From: Actinomycetota bacterium
Lineage (GTDB): Bacteria > Actinomycetota > Actinomycetes > S36-B12 > UBA5976
NCBI GenBank assembly: GCA_017853815.1
Contig: JAFMIT010000008.1
Coordinates: 1 to 26,008, forward strand
Reading direction: 5' to 3'
Length of the DNA: 26,008 nucleotides
Positions 1 through 9,062 of this stretch are shown in pieces. The notes beneath the pieces are model-generated. The model worked only from the letters and a program-made list of their open reading frames with translations, was not told the origin of the DNA and searched no databases. A program made the translations under genes and the position numbers. Each line of letters starts with the position of its first letter. Within the stretch, counting starts at the first letter, position 1.

Positions 1-1
1 T

Positions 2-811
2 AGCGCGAAGGAACTCACGGAGGATCTCACACTGCTAACACTCGTGGGAACTGGTCCTTATGCCATGCAGCAATTTGAGTTGAGCTGGCATGACGGCAAC
101 ATCTACGTACGCGACAACCTTGGCATTGATCGAGCATTCCGATTTGATGGCATGGAAACTGCTTGTCTGCTCATCGGACTGGAGTTGTTAGAACAGCTTG
201 CTGACACTCGTCACGACTTTTCGGCCGCGGATATTGAAAGTTTGCGCCAAAAACTTCAGTCAACTCTGCCTGTAACACCCGCAATCCAGGTGGTTGAAGA
301 CGACGCTTTAGACCCTGTGTTAGACCTCATTGGCTCTGCCATTGAAGCGAATCGACAACTGTCCTTTGAGTACGACAACGTCAGTCGTGACGATCGAACG
401 CTGCGAACTGTTTCACCTCTCCGAGTGATTTCAGCCGCGGCGGCACCTATCTTGCAGGCATGGGATCACGCATCAGGCGGTTGGCGCAGCTTCCGCGTAG
501 AACGAATGAACGAAGTCAGACTCGCCGACACTGAGTCTCAGCTCCCGGTGGCGCCGTTCGCTGAAATGTCGACGGTCGAGGTCCAGATCCTCGTCTCTCA
601 GGACCGGCTGGAACTGCTGGAGCGCTTTGCCGGTGCCAGCATTGCCGAAATCACGAACCAAGGTGCGCATGCGACCATTCGCGTCGCTGAGCCTCAGTGG
701 CTCGCCCGTGTCTGTCAGGCGGCAGGCGGAGCGATAAAGGTTCTGGCCCCCGCCTCGATGGTTCAAGCCGTGCAAGTTCAATTGGAACAGGCGCTAGCCG
801 CCTACAAGTAG
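2..811 (+). CDS. pafC: PafC-like WYL-domain transcriptional regulator (5' partial)
   Basis: The reading frame is open to the left edge of the window, so the start lies outside; a GTG at 44 is in frame but is internal, because the codons before it continue a normal PafC-type sequence (SAKELTEDLTLLTLVG). What remains is 269 residues, lacking the N-terminal winged helix expected for the family. The middle carries a WYL-type domain (residues near SFEYDN and WRSFRVERM), though the eponymous W-Y-L triplet is degenerate here (ILQAWDH). PafB and PafC act together as a transcription activator of the RecA/LexA-independent DNA-damage response in mycobacteria; this is family knowledge. Position directly before tatA-tatC-helY is the classical actinobacterial arrangement and is the main support for PafC rather than another WYL protein. 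A 32-nt gap separates it from tatA, so co-transcription is likely. Confidence 0.85.
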   Translation, partial: SAKELTEDLTLLTLVGTGPYAMQQFELSWHDGNIYVRDNLGIDRAFRFDGMETACLLIGLELLEQLADTRHDFSAADIESLRQKLQSTLPVTPAIQVVEDDALDPVLDLIGSAIEANRQLSFEYDNVSRDDRTLRTVSPLRVISAAAAPILQAWDHASGGWRSFRVERMNEVRLADTESQLPVAPFAEMSTVEVQILVSQDRLELLERFAGASIAEITNQGAHATIRVAEPQWLARVCQAAGGAIKVLAPASMVQAVQVQLEQALAAYK

Positions 812-843
812 GCTAGACGCCTTAGCTCAACGGAAGGATGACT

Positions 844-1014
844 ATGCCTAACCTCGGCGGTCCAGAACTCATCATCATCTTGGTAGTTCTCTTGCTCCTT
901 TTTGGTGGAAAACGTCTTCCTGATCTCGCAAAGGGTCTCGGCAAGTCGCTGAATATCTTCAAGTCTGAGCTCAAGAAGGCCGCAGACGACGATGAGAAGC
1001 CGTCTGAGAAGTAG
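844..1014 (+). CDS. tatA: Sec-independent protein translocase subunit TatA
   Basis: A 56-residue protein beginning MPNLGGPELIIIL. It has one N-terminal membrane helix (about residues 7-20), the short hinge FGGKRLPDLAKGLGKSL typical of TatA, an amphipathic helix and a short acidic/lysine tail. TatA multimers form the translocation element that moves folded twin-arginine-signal proteins across the cytoplasmic membrane with TatC. I chose ATG 844 because GGAAGG at 832-837 lies six nt before it; an in-frame ATG at 838 sits directly against that ribosome site. TatC follows four nt after the stop. Length matches actinobacterial TatA, although the C-terminal tail is short compared with mycobacterial members. 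Confidence 0.92.
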   Translation: MPNLGGPELIIILVVLLLLFGGKRLPDLAKGLGKSLNIFKSELKKAADDDEKPSEK

Positions 1015-1018
1015 CTTC

Positions 1019-1789
1019 ATGGCGACGGCGCCAGATGGAGCAATGCCTCTTGTAGAACATCTGCGGGAGTTACGAAAACGTCTAGTCCTATCGGTCCTCG
1101 TGATTGTTGTCGGATTTGTACCTGCCTGGATGTACTACGCAGATATCTTCGCGTTCCTCAAGCGCCCGCTCGACTCAGTTCTCTCAGATACCGTCAAGCT
1201 CCAAGTCTCGAACATCACCGATCCGTTCACCCTTCAGATACAAGTCAGTCTGGTTGCTGCTCTCGTCGCCACTTCGCCCGTATGGCTCTTCAACATTTGG
1301 CGATTTGTTACACCAGGACTCCATCGACACGAGAGACGTTGGGCCTACTTCTTCATATTTACATCAACTCCGTTAGCTTTCTTAGGCGCTGCTACGGCCT
1401 ACTGGAGTCTTCCCGTAAGTCTTCAACTTCTGATTGGTTTCACACCCGAAGACGTCACCAACCTCATCGCCGTCGACAAGTATTTCGAATTCGTGTTCCG
1501 CATGATTCTCGTTTTTGCCGTCGGTTTTCTCAGTCCGCTGTTCTTCGTGTTGATGAACTTTGCAGATCTTTTGAGCGCACGAACTATTCGCGGTTGGTGG
1601 CGCATTGTCACCATGGTGGTACTTCTTTTCGCAGCGATTGCCACGCCTACAGGTGACCCACTCACGATGACTTTGGTGGCGACCCCAATTCTGGCGCTGA
1701 TGGTGCTTGCATGGGCGATAGCAGCCGTGAATGATTGGCGCAGACGGAGATCCGCCGATTCAGACGAAAATCTCGACCTCACCGCTTAG
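1019..1789 (+). CDS. tatC: Sec-independent protein translocase subunit TatC
   Basis: A 256-residue polytopic membrane protein. The N-terminal cytoplasmic motif MPLVEHLRELRKRL is the TatC hallmark that contributes to recognition of the twin-arginine signal. Six hydrophobic segments follow, and a conserved F-x(n)-TPTGDP stretch near residues 215-220 (ATPTGDPLTM) is typical of the family. TatC is the receptor for Tat substrates and works with TatA; no separate tatB is seen. The start at ATG 1019 is preceded by GAGAAG at 1006-1011 and lies just past the tatA stop; an upstream in-frame ATG at 992 would overlap tatA and add residues not typical of the family, and an ATG at 1043 (MPLVEHL) is a third option. 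The C-terminus is charged (RRRRSADSDENLD). Confidence 0.93.
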   Translation: MATAPDGAMPLVEHLRELRKRLVLSVLVIVVGFVPAWMYYADIFAFLKRPLDSVLSDTVKLQVSNITDPFTLQIQVSLVAALVATSPVWLFNIWRFVTPGLHRHERRWAYFFIFTSTPLAFLGAATAYWSLPVSLQLLIGFTPEDVTNLIAVDKYFEFVFRMILVFAVGFLSPLFFVLMNFADLLSARTIRGWWRIVTMVVLLFAAIATPTGDPLTMTLVATPILALMVLAWAIAAVNDWRRRRSADSDENLDLTA

Positions 1790-1797
1790 GGGAATAC

Positions 1798-2712
1798 ATG
1801 ACCATCGCTCTCATGATGAATATGAAGGCTGGCGTCGGTCGAACTCAGCGTCTGGCCGACTATGTCTTCGAACAATTCGAGAAGAACGACATCCCGTACG
1901 AGCATGTCACGGGGAATTCTGCGGCAGAAGCTATCGCGAACGTAAGCGCGAGAGCTCACGAATTCTCCGCCGTCGTTTCGGTTGGGGGAGATGGGTCAGT
2001 GCACACTGCTGCACAAGTAGCTCGACGGCACAGTCTTCCACTTGGCATCATTGCTTCTGGCTCCGGAGACGATGTAGCCCGAGCATGCGGATTGCCTCAT
2101 GGTCGAAACTACGAGGCAACACAGCGGGCAGTGGATCACTTTGTGGAGTCATGGAAGGCTGGCGACAAGTCGCCCGTGGACGGTTTGGCGGTGACAACAG
2201 GTACTGGCCATGAACGGCTTGTACTTGCGGTGATTTCGTTCGGGTTTGATTCTCGGGTCAGCACCCGTTCTGCACGTATGACCTACCTCAAAGGAACCTT
2301 CCGATATATCGCTGGAATGCTCGTAACGCTCGCTAAGTTTGAACCCATCAAATACGAGGCCGTTATCGATGGTGAACGCAAAGATTTTTCTGCCATGTTG
2401 GTCGCAATGGGCAACGGCTCAATGTTCGGCGGAGGCATGATGGTCTGTCCCTCAGCCAAAGTGAATGATGGAGAGATGGACCTCTGCATCGTCAATTCCA
2501 TGTCTGTGGGCACTTTGCTCACCGTTTTTCCCAAAGTGTTCAAGGGCACGCATGTCCACCACCCGAAAGTCGATACTCTGCGCGCACGCGAGTTGTGGAT
2601 CAATGCGCCAGGCGAACAAATCTGGGGAGATGGCGAATTCATCGGTGAGCACTCGATGAACGTCACCTGCGTGCCAGGTGCGGTAGAGATTTACGGAGTG
2701 AGACTGGGATGA
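1798..2712 (+). CDS. Diacylglycerol/lipid kinase family protein (DAGK catalytic domain)
   Basis: A 304-residue protein of the DagK/YegS-type lipid kinase superfamily. The nucleotide-binding motif reads VGGDGSVHTAAQ (residues 62-73; usual GGDGT), followed by LGIIASGSGDDVAR (82-95; usual G-T-G-N-D). The C-terminal half contains GFDSRVSTRS and AMGNGSMFGGGMMVCP, matching the beta-sandwich domain. Such enzymes phosphorylate diacylglycerol, sphingoid bases or related lipids, acting at the inner face of the membrane; the exact substrate cannot be told. Start ATG 1798 has AGGGGAA just upstream and lies eight nt after tatC. The gene overlaps helY by four nt (ATGA), so it belongs to the tat-helY operon. 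The N-to-D change in the second motif is a point to check. Confidence 0.88.
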   Translation: MTIALMMNMKAGVGRTQRLADYVFEQFEKNDIPYEHVTGNSAAEAIANVSARAHEFSAVVSVGGDGSVHTAAQVARRHSLPLGIIASGSGDDVARACGLPHGRNYEATQRAVDHFVESWKAGDKSPVDGLAVTTGTGHERLVLAVISFGFDSRVSTRSARMTYLKGTFRYIAGMLVTLAKFEPIKYEAVIDGERKDFSAMLVAMGNGSMFGGGMMVCPSAKVNDGEMDLCIVNSMSVGTLLTVFPKVFKGTHVHHPKVDTLRARELWINAPGEQIWGDGEFIGEHSMNVTCVPGAVEIYGVRLG

Positions 2713-5429
2713 CGAGCCATGCTGAGCGTTATGAGGCGTCTCGGCTTCGTCACCAAGAAAGTAAGACTGTTCTCGCGGCTTTCCGTGCAGCTAAAGAGTT
2801 TGACCTAGACGCATTTCAACTTGATGCCTGCAAGGCATTGGAGTCTGGTCGCGGCGTGTTGGTCGCGGCACCTACGGGAGCAGGCAAGACGGTCGTCGGC
2901 GAGTTTGCGATTCATCTCGCGCGTCACCAACGCGGAAAGGCGTTTTATACAACGCCCATCAAGGCTCTTTCGAACCAGAAATTCAACGAACTGGTCGAGG
3001 CGTACGGAGCAGCAGAAGTTGGACTGTTGACCGGTGACGTCAGCATCAACTCTGAGGCCAGCATCATCGTCATGACGACCGAAGTACTTCGCAACATGCT
3101 TTACGTGAAGTCTCACACTCTCGAAGGTCTGCTCCATGTCGTGATGGATGAAGTTCACTACCTAGCAGATCGCTCCCGTGGAGCTGTCTGGGAGGAAGTA
3201 ATCCTTCATCTGCCCGAATCGGTGCTGGTCACTGCACTCAGTGCGACTGTGAGCAATGCTGAAGAGTTCGGCGCATGGTTGACGGACGTTCGCGGCGATA
3301 CCGCCGTGATCGTGGAGGAGCATCGCCCCGTGCCGCTCTGGCAATTGGTTGCGGCCGACTCGCGGTTGCACGACCTGTTCGTCGACGAAGATGGACGCAA
3401 GCTCAATCCAGAACTGATTCGACTTCAACGAGATGAGCAGAGACTCGACAAAGGTGGCAGGAATACGCGTGGACGCGGTTCACGAGGTTTCTCGCGCCAC
3501 ACGCCTCGACGTGATGATCTCATCAGACAGCTTCAGCGCGCTTCACTTTTGCCTTCAATCTTTTTTGTGTTTAGCCGAAAAGGTTGCGATCAAGCGGTCG
3601 AAGAGTGCATGCGGGTGGGGCTCAACCTCACCAGCGAGGATGAACGTAGAGTCATCAACGAAATTGTGGATGTTGGTGTGATGGACCTGCCGGCCGAAGA
3701 CCTTGCCGCATTGGACTTTCCTGCCTGGCACCATGCTCTTGAACGTGGAGTGGCTGCCCACCACGCCGGTCTTATCCCGCGTTTTAAAGAGATAGTTGAA
3801 ACGCTGTTTCAGCAGGGTCTCATCAAAGTGGTTTTCGCGACGGAAACGCTCGCGCTGGGTATCAACATGCCGGCAAAATCCGTGGTCATTGAGAAGCTTT
3901 CAAAGTGGAACGGTGATACCCACGTAGACCTGACGCCCGGCGAGTTCACTCAACTCACTGGACGCGCTGGCCGTAGAGGGATTGATGACGAAGGCAACGC
4001 CATCGTCTTGTGGCAAAAGGACCTCGATCCTGTGAGTCTTGCAGGGTTGGCGAGCACTCGAACATATCCATTGAAGTCCTCCTTCAGACCTGGTTACACG
4101 ATGGCCGTCAACGTGCTTTCAAGCATGGGTTACGAGCGAACCGTCGGCCTTTTGGGCGCATCGTTTGCACAGTTCCAAGCTGACCGTGGCGTCAGTGGAC
4201 TAACACAACAAGTCCGCAAACTTGAAGAAGGCATGCAGGGATATCGCGAGGCGATGGAGTGCCATCTCGGCGACTTCTTTGAATATGCTCAACTGCGTCA
4301 AAAGATTGCGGATACCGAGAAACTGGCCGCTCGTATGGGCAGAGTTCAATTGCGACAAGAGACCGCCTCAAGCATAGAAGAGCTTGTCCGCGGTGACATC
4401 ATCCTCATCACCCTCGGCCGCCGATCAGGACCCGCTGTAGTCCTCGATCCTGGCTTGGATTATGCGGGCGACCCAAGGCCGCTGGTTCTGACGCTTAACC
4501 GGGAAGTCCGAAGATTGAGTGTTAACGATTTCGAAGGAACGGTTCTGCCGATCGACCGCTTGAAAATTCCTCAGAACTTCGATGCCCGCTCGTCACGGAG
4601 CAAAAATGACCTCGCAAATCAGTTACGCAATCGCGCGTTTAGTGCTGCTCCGCAAAAACGGCAAAAGATCTCTCGATCTCAATCGGTTGAAGATGAAATT
4701 AGCCAATTGAGAGCTGAGATGCGAAGCCATGCATGTCATGGCTGTAATGATCGTGAAGCGCACGCGCGGTGGTCTGAGAGGTACTTCAAAGCCGCAAAGG
4801 ACCTTGACGGTGTCCAAAAGCAAGTCGATCACAGAGTCAATGTCATTGCACGTGACTTTGAGCGTGTATGCGCGGTGCTTTCGGAGCTCGGTTATGTTGA
4901 AGGCAACGCTCAAGACCTTCAGGTGACAGAGGTAGGAACCACTCTAAAGAGAATTCACTCCGAATCCGAATTGCTGATATCTGAGGGCCTTCGTAGAGGA
5001 ATATTCGACGGTCTAGAAGCTGCAGAACTCGCGGCGGTAGTCAGCACCTTGGTCTATGAAGCTCGGCGTGACGATCATGGTGATGGCGTCAAACTGCCTC
5101 ATGGACCTGCCGAAGACGCGATTCGCTCGCTCTTTAGTCTCTGGGGTGAGATTTCCGCGCTTGAGGCAAAGCACAAGCTGTCAACAGTGCGAAAACCCGA
5201 TGCTGGCTTTGCGTGGTGCATCTATCGGTGGGCAAACGGTGGTCGACTCACTGGAGTTTTGCACGACACAGACCTATCTGCAGGCGATTTTGTTCGAACT
5301 ACGCGTCGACTCATAGACGTGTTGGAGCAACTGGCGGCAGTTGGAGGTGACGCGGTCAGTCCAACCGCGCATGAAGCCGTCGATCTCGTTCGTCGCGGAA
5401 TTGTTTCGGCTGCTGAGCTCGAAGATTAG
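2709..5429 (+). CDS. helY: Ski2/Mtr4-like DEVH-box RNA helicase HelY
   Basis: A 906-residue superfamily 2 helicase. Motif I is APTGAGKT (residues 54-61), motif II is DEVH (147-150), motif III is SAT (178-180), and motif VI reads QLTGRAGRRG near 413-422. A basic, Gly/Arg-rich insertion around residues 249-268 (GGRNTRGRGSRG) precedes the second RecA-like domain. From about residue 673 (HACHGCNDREAHARW) to the end is the DSHCT domain of Ski2/Mtr4 helicases. Length and architecture match mycobacterial HelY (Rv2092c). Family members unwind RNA in decay or processing; the bacterial target is poorly known. The start codon overlaps the stop of the lipid kinase gene (ATGA). The stop codon overlaps that of the convergent exonuclease gene (bases 5426-5429). 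Confidence 0.95.
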   Translation: MTSHAERYEASRLRHQESKTVLAAFRAAKEFDLDAFQLDACKALESGRGVLVAAPTGAGKTVVGEFAIHLARHQRGKAFYTTPIKALSNQKFNELVEAYGAAEVGLLTGDVSINSEASIIVMTTEVLRNMLYVKSHTLEGLLHVVMDEVHYLADRSRGAVWEEVILHLPESVLVTALSATVSNAEEFGAWLTDVRGDTAVIVEEHRPVPLWQLVAADSRLHDLFVDEDGRKLNPELIRLQRDEQRLDKGGRNTRGRGSRGFSRHTPRRDDLIRQLQRASLLPSIFFVFSRKGCDQAVEECMRVGLNLTSEDERRVINEIVDVGVMDLPAEDLAALDFPAWHHALERGVAAHHAGLIPRFKEIVETLFQQGLIKVVFATETLALGINMPAKSVVIEKLSKWNGDTHVDLTPGEFTQLTGRAGRRGIDDEGNAIVLWQKDLDPVSLAGLASTRTYPLKSSFRPGYTMAVNVLSSMGYERTVGLLGASFAQFQADRGVSGLTQQVRKLEEGMQGYREAMECHLGDFFEYAQLRQKIADTEKLAARMGRVQLRQETASSIEELVRGDIILITLGRRSGPAVVLDPGLDYAGDPRPLVLTLNREVRRLSVNDFEGTVLPIDRLKIPQNFDARSSRSKNDLANQLRNRAFSAAPQKRQKISRSQSVEDEISQLRAEMRSHACHGCNDREAHARWSERYFKAAKDLDGVQKQVDHRVNVIARDFERVCAVLSELGYVEGNAQDLQVTEVGTTLKRIHSESELLISEGLRRGIFDGLEAAELAAVVSTLVYEARRDDHGDGVKLPHGPAEDAIRSLFSLWGEISALEAKHKLSTVRKPDAGFAWCIYRWANGGRLTGVLHDTDLSAGDFVRTTRRLIDVLEQLAAVGGDAVSPTAHEAVDLVRRGIVSAAELED

Positions 5430-6310
5430 TACTCAAGCACGCCGTGCCACCCAGCCTCGTATCTACTCATTCCGAGTTCGACAAGGGTTGGGCTAGGGGA
5501 GGGGGACTTCCAGTTTGAATCCAATGCAGGAACTGAAATTTCGCGGTTCAACAAGACGATTTTTCGCGCACGATCGAGATAGTCGGCATGGTCGAGTAGG
5601 AGACCAGCAATTCTTGGTTTGATGGCGCTGTGACCGGCTTCGGCCGCCTCCAAAATGTTCTCAATACTGCCGAAGGTGCTGAGCAGGGCCGCCGCGGTCT
5701 TCTCACCCACACCTTTGACGCCAGGCAAGCCATCAGAAGCATCGCCCCTCAGCACACTGAATTCCCCATATTGGGAATGATGAATCCCGAAGCGCTCGCT
5801 GATGTACTCGCCGTTGACCCGAGTGTGCTTGGCCACACCTGTGCCCAGGTAGGGAACCTCGACATTGCGCTCATCGTCAACCAACTGAAACAAGTCTCGA
5901 TCGCCTGAGACAACGTAGGTGCGGTCTTGAGAGGTCCGGGAGTACTGCGCAATCACATCGTCAGCTTCGTAGTCTTCGACTCCCACACAGGGGACTCCGA
6001 GCTCCTCCAACGCGGTCCTCACAAGATCAACTTGTTCAGACAGAGTGTCGGGCATTTGTTCCTCGTCTTCAGCCGCCACGCGTGCGGTCTTGTAGCTGTC
6101 CACTAGCTCCACGCGCCAATCAGGACGCCACGCTAAATCCCACGCCGTGACAAGGTGTTGAGGCTGATACTGATCAACAAACAGCAGAAGTGCGTCCATC
6201 GTCCCTCTCACCGCATTGATCTGCCTGCCATCGGGGGCTTTCATGGAATCAGGTAGAGAAAAGTAGGCGCGGTAGTAGACCGTGGCGATATCGACAAGCA
6301 TGACTGACAT
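5426..6310 (-). CDS. 5'-3' exonuclease (PIN/FEN-type, DNA polymerase I 5'-nuclease-like)
   Basis: A 294-residue stand-alone 5'-nuclease resembling the N-terminal domain of DNA polymerase I and mycobacterial Rv2090. Metal-binding acidic residues are visible in LVDIATVYYRAYF, YEADDVIAQYSR, VVSGDRDLFQLVDD and LRGDASDGLPGVKGVGEKTAAALL; the last is the helix-three-turn-helix DNA-binding motif. The motif DWRVELVDSYKTAR is typical of the actinobacterial branch. It would remove 5' flaps or RNA primers during repair and replication. I chose ATG 6310 (MSVMLVDIA); a GTG at 6328 and an ATG at 6301 are in frame. On its strand, AATAAT lies six nt before ATG 6310, as expected for a leaderless transcript. 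It converges with helY (4-nt overlap) and diverges from the PepE-like gene. Confidence 0.9.
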   Translation of the reverse strand: MSVMLVDIATVYYRAYFSLPDSMKAPDGRQINAVRGTMDALLLFVDQYQPQHLVTAWDLAWRPDWRVELVDSYKTARVAAEDEEQMPDTLSEQVDLVRTALEELGVPCVGVEDYEADDVIAQYSRTSQDRTYVVSGDRDLFQLVDDERNVEVPYLGTGVAKHTRVNGEYISERFGIHHSQYGEFSVLRGDASDGLPGVKGVGEKTAAALLSTFGSIENILEAAEAGHSAIKPRIAGLLLDHADYLDRARKIVLLNREISVPALDSNWKSPSPSPTLVELGMSRYEAGWHGVLEY

Positions 6311-6347
6311 AGCCCGATTATTCAGCACAAACGACTACGGTTGGCAC

Positions 6348-7454
6348 GTGATCAATGGAGAATACGCAGACCGTCTTAATCGGCTTCAAAACGAACTTCG
6401 CGCACGCGACGTCGAATGCGCGATCATCAGTCCGGGACCAGATCTTCGTTACCTAGTCGGCTACGACGCTGTACCGCTTGAGCGTCTCACCGCGCTGGTG
6501 GTGCGCAGGGACCAAGATCCGTATGTGCTTTCGCCATTTCTCGAAAAGAGCGCCGCCTTAGCCAGCCCGATTGGCAGCCTTGGTCTCGACGTTCAGACTT
6601 GGACTGAGACAGAGAGCCCATACGAGTTGCTGCACCGACATCTCGGAGATCTCTCAACACTCAGCGTCGATGGTCGAATGTGGGCGGACAAACTTTTGAG
6701 AATTCAGGCCGAATTCACCGCAACGGCGACACTCTCCGCAGTGCCACTGATTTCGGCACTGCGAATGCGCAAGAGCGCAGGCGAAATCCAATCACTGCGC
6801 CTTGCCGGTGAGGCCATCGACAGAGTTCACGCCAGAGTGCCCGAATGGTTAGCGGCTGGTCGCACCGAAGAAGAAGTTGGACACGATATCGGTAAAGCAA
6901 TTCTTGCTGAGGGTCATGTGACGGCAGATTTCATCATCGTTGGTAGTGGCCCCAACTCCGCATCACCGCATCACGAAGTATCCGCTCGGGTTATCCAACC
7001 AGGTGATGCCGTAGTCGTCGACATCGGCGGTTCCATGCCAGATGGATACTGTTCAGATTCGACTCGCACCTATTTCATCGGGGAACCTGACGACGACTAT
7101 CTGCGCGACTTCGAGACATTGCATCGCGCTCAAGTGGCAGCCACGGCACACGTCCGACCAGGCGTCACCTGTGAATCTGTCGACGCTGTCGCGCGCGATA
7201 TCTTGACCGAGGCTGGGCTTGGCGATCTCTTCATCCATCGCATCGGTCATGGGATTGGCCTGGAAACACACGAGGACCCCTACCTCGTCACCGGAAATAC
7301 CACGGTGATGGAAACAGGATTTGCGTTCAGCATTGAGCCAGGTTTTTATCGTGAGGGCAAAGCAGGCGCTCGGATTGAGGACATCGTGGTGTGCGGCGAG
7401 GACGGTGCCATCGTGCTCAACAATCGGCCTCGCGACCTCATTGTCATTGATTAA
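6348..7454 (+). CDS. M24-family metallopeptidase (PepE/PepQ-like, Xaa-Pro dipeptidase)
   Basis: A 368-residue creatinase/prolidase-fold enzyme close in sequence pattern to mycobacterial PepE (Rv2089c), with an N-terminal creatinase-like domain and a C-terminal pita-bread peptidase domain. The five metal ligands of M24 peptidases are visible: two Asp in VVDIGGSMPDGYCSDSTRTY (about residues 224 and 235), His in IGHGIGLETHE (about 300), and Glu in FSIEPGFY and GARIEDIVV (about 329 and 343). It probably hydrolyses Xaa-Pro dipeptides in the cytosol. No ribosome site precedes any start. GTG 6348 is preferred because TACGGT, a TAnnnT -10 element, ends seven nt before it, suggesting a leaderless transcript, and because the family begins shortly before the ADRL segment; ATG 6300 is the alternative. 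It heads a four-gene operon. Confidence 0.9.
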   Translation: MINGEYADRLNRLQNELRARDVECAIISPGPDLRYLVGYDAVPLERLTALVVRRDQDPYVLSPFLEKSAALASPIGSLGLDVQTWTETESPYELLHRHLGDLSTLSVDGRMWADKLLRIQAEFTATATLSAVPLISALRMRKSAGEIQSLRLAGEAIDRVHARVPEWLAAGRTEEEVGHDIGKAILAEGHVTADFIIVGSGPNSASPHHEVSARVIQPGDAVVVDIGGSMPDGYCSDSTRTYFIGEPDDDYLRDFETLHRAQVAATAHVRPGVTCESVDAVARDILTEAGLGDLFIHRIGHGIGLETHEDPYLVTGNTTVMETGFAFSIEPGFYREGKAGARIEDIVVCGEDGAIVLNNRPRDLIVID

Positions 7455-7463
7455 CCATCAATC

Positions 7464-9062
7464 ATGAATCGCAAAGATTCCAGCACCACATTTCTACTGA
7501 CCAACGCACGCATTTACACAAAAATGCTGCCCACCCCGAATTCGCTTCTTGTGGTGGACGGGCGGATTGCGTGGGTAGGGAATGGTGATCAACTAGATCA
7601 ATTCGGCGACGTTGTGCGGATTGATTGCCAAGGAAACTGGCTCGCTCCTGCGTTCGCCGACGCCCACGTTCACGTGACTAACACGGGGCTTGAACTGACT
7701 GGCCTTAACCTCAAAAACTGTAGTTCTGCAGACGAAATGTCAGCCAAGCTCCTTGCGTTTTTGGAGTCAGATGCCTCGGTGGTGATTGGGCATGGTTGGG
7801 ACGACAGTCCTTGGTCACGGCAACCAAACTCAAACGATCTTGAGATCAGCATCCCCGCATATTTGTCTCGAGTTGACGTCCATTCCGCGGTAATCAACAA
7901 CGCTTTGATCGCTCGATGCCCCGAGATCACGACACTCGCTGGTTGGGATGGCACTGGAAGAGTTACTCAGGATGCGCACGCGCTTGCTCGCAAGACAGCG
8001 TTTGCTTTGCTCACCGATGCGGACAGAGATCTAGCGCGTCGAACCGCCCTCAGCGAGTTCGCTAGGCAGGGAATTGTGGCGGTTGACGAAATGGCTGGTC
8101 CGATAGTCTCGAGCGAACACGATGCTCTTGCTGTGCGCGACCTCGGGGACGAGAAAGTTTTTCCAGAGGTCTTTGTCTGGTGGGGCGAGCTTTTCGGCTA
8201 CGAAACCGCTCAACGGTTGGGTGCGGTTGGGTGCGGGGGAGACCTGTTCGTAGACGGCTCACTCGGATCAAAGACGGCATGTATCACTGAGGAGTACATC
8301 GGGGGTGGCCACGGCGTTCAATACATTTCTGCTGAAGACGTGGCTCACCACATCGAACTAGCGATGTCGTTCCAGATGCCAACCGGTTTTCACGCGATTG
8401 GTGACCTCGCGATTGAGAGTGTTTTTCAAGGTTTCATCGGATGCGCCACGCGTCATGGCGCCGATGCCCTTCGGCGATTGAGTCACCGAGTAGAACATGC
8501 CGAGATGACGACACTTCCTCAGTTCGCAACCGCGAGCAGCCTAAACATCGGTTTAAGTGTCCAGCCACAGTTTGACGCGCTGTGGTCAGGACATGAGGGT
8601 ATGTACGACCAGCGCATCGGAAATCGGCGCACAACAATGAACAACTTCGCAGCGATGGCACAAGCTGGAGCGCCGGTCTTGTTTGGTTCCGATGCCCCTG
8701 TCACGAGTTCGAATCCGTGGCTTTCCATTGTGGCGGCGACCAACACTCATCAGCCCGAACACTCCCAGAGTCTTCGGCTCGCCTTCGCAAATCACACCAG
8801 GTCCTTTTGGCGGCATCGCGGACTCAACGACGTTGGACTCATTGAGGTGGGCAATGTTGCCTCTTTTGCGTTGTGGCAGGTTCCTGTTTTCGAGGAGAAC
8901 CACGGCGGCGTCTCTCAGGCTGAGCAGACCATGAAATGGTCGCTGGATCCGCGCAGCGGATTCACTGCGCTACCAAACCTTCACGAGGGACTTCCTCAGG
9001 CCTTGCAAGTGTGGAAGTACGGTATGCCTATGTTGCGACACACCATCGGCTCGCTGGTTTAG
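7464..9062 (+). CDS. Amidohydrolase family protein (YtcJ/Amidohydro_3 type)
   Basis: A 532-residue metal-dependent hydrolase. Metal-binding elements typical of the amidohydrolase_3 group are visible: ADAHVHVTNTG (about residue 69), the VDGSLGSKTA segment, FHAIGDLAIESV (about 310), LSHRVEHAEM (about 340) and FGSDAPVTSSNPW (about 410). Members hydrolyse C-N bonds of cyclic amides, N-acyl amino acids or similar compounds; the substrate is not predictable here. In other actinobacteria an amidohydrolase of this type is often found next to lnt and ppm1, as it is here. It starts nine nt after the peptidase stop without a clear ribosome site and ends two nt before lnt, so translation is probably coupled within one operon. 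Confidence 0.87.
   Translation: MNRKDSSTTFLLTNARIYTKMLPTPNSLLVVDGRIAWVGNGDQLDQFGDVVRIDCQGNWLAPAFADAHVHVTNTGLELTGLNLKNCSSADEMSAKLLAFLESDASVVIGHGWDDSPWSRQPNSNDLEISIPAYLSRVDVHSAVINNALIARCPEITTLAGWDGTGRVTQDAHALARKTAFALLTDADRDLARRTALSEFARQGIVAVDEMAGPIVSSEHDALAVRDLGDEKVFPEVFVWWGELFGYETAQRLGAVGCGGDLFVDGSLGSKTACITEEYIGGGHGVQYISAEDVAHHIELAMSFQMPTGFHAIGDLAIESVFQGFIGCATRHGADALRRLSHRVEHAEMTTLPQFATASSLNIGLSVQPQFDALWSGHEGMYDQRIGNRRTTMNNFAAMAQAGAPVLFGSDAPVTSSNPWLSIVAATNTHQPEHSQSLRLAFANHTRSFWRHRGLNDVGLIEVGNVASFALWQVPVFEENHGGVSQAEQTMKWSLDPRSGFTALPNLHEGLPQALQVWKYGMPMLRHTIGSLV

Noticed and set aside
1731..2213. A 160-codon open frame on + overlapping tatC and the lipid kinase gene
   Set aside because: Arg/Ser/Cys-rich shadow in another frame of the lipid kinase, whose GGDGS motif lies in the accepted frame.
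5426..5429. Overlapping stop codons of helY and the exonuclease as a possible special signal
   Set aside because: A TTAG overlap is common at tightly packed convergent genes and shows no further structure around it.
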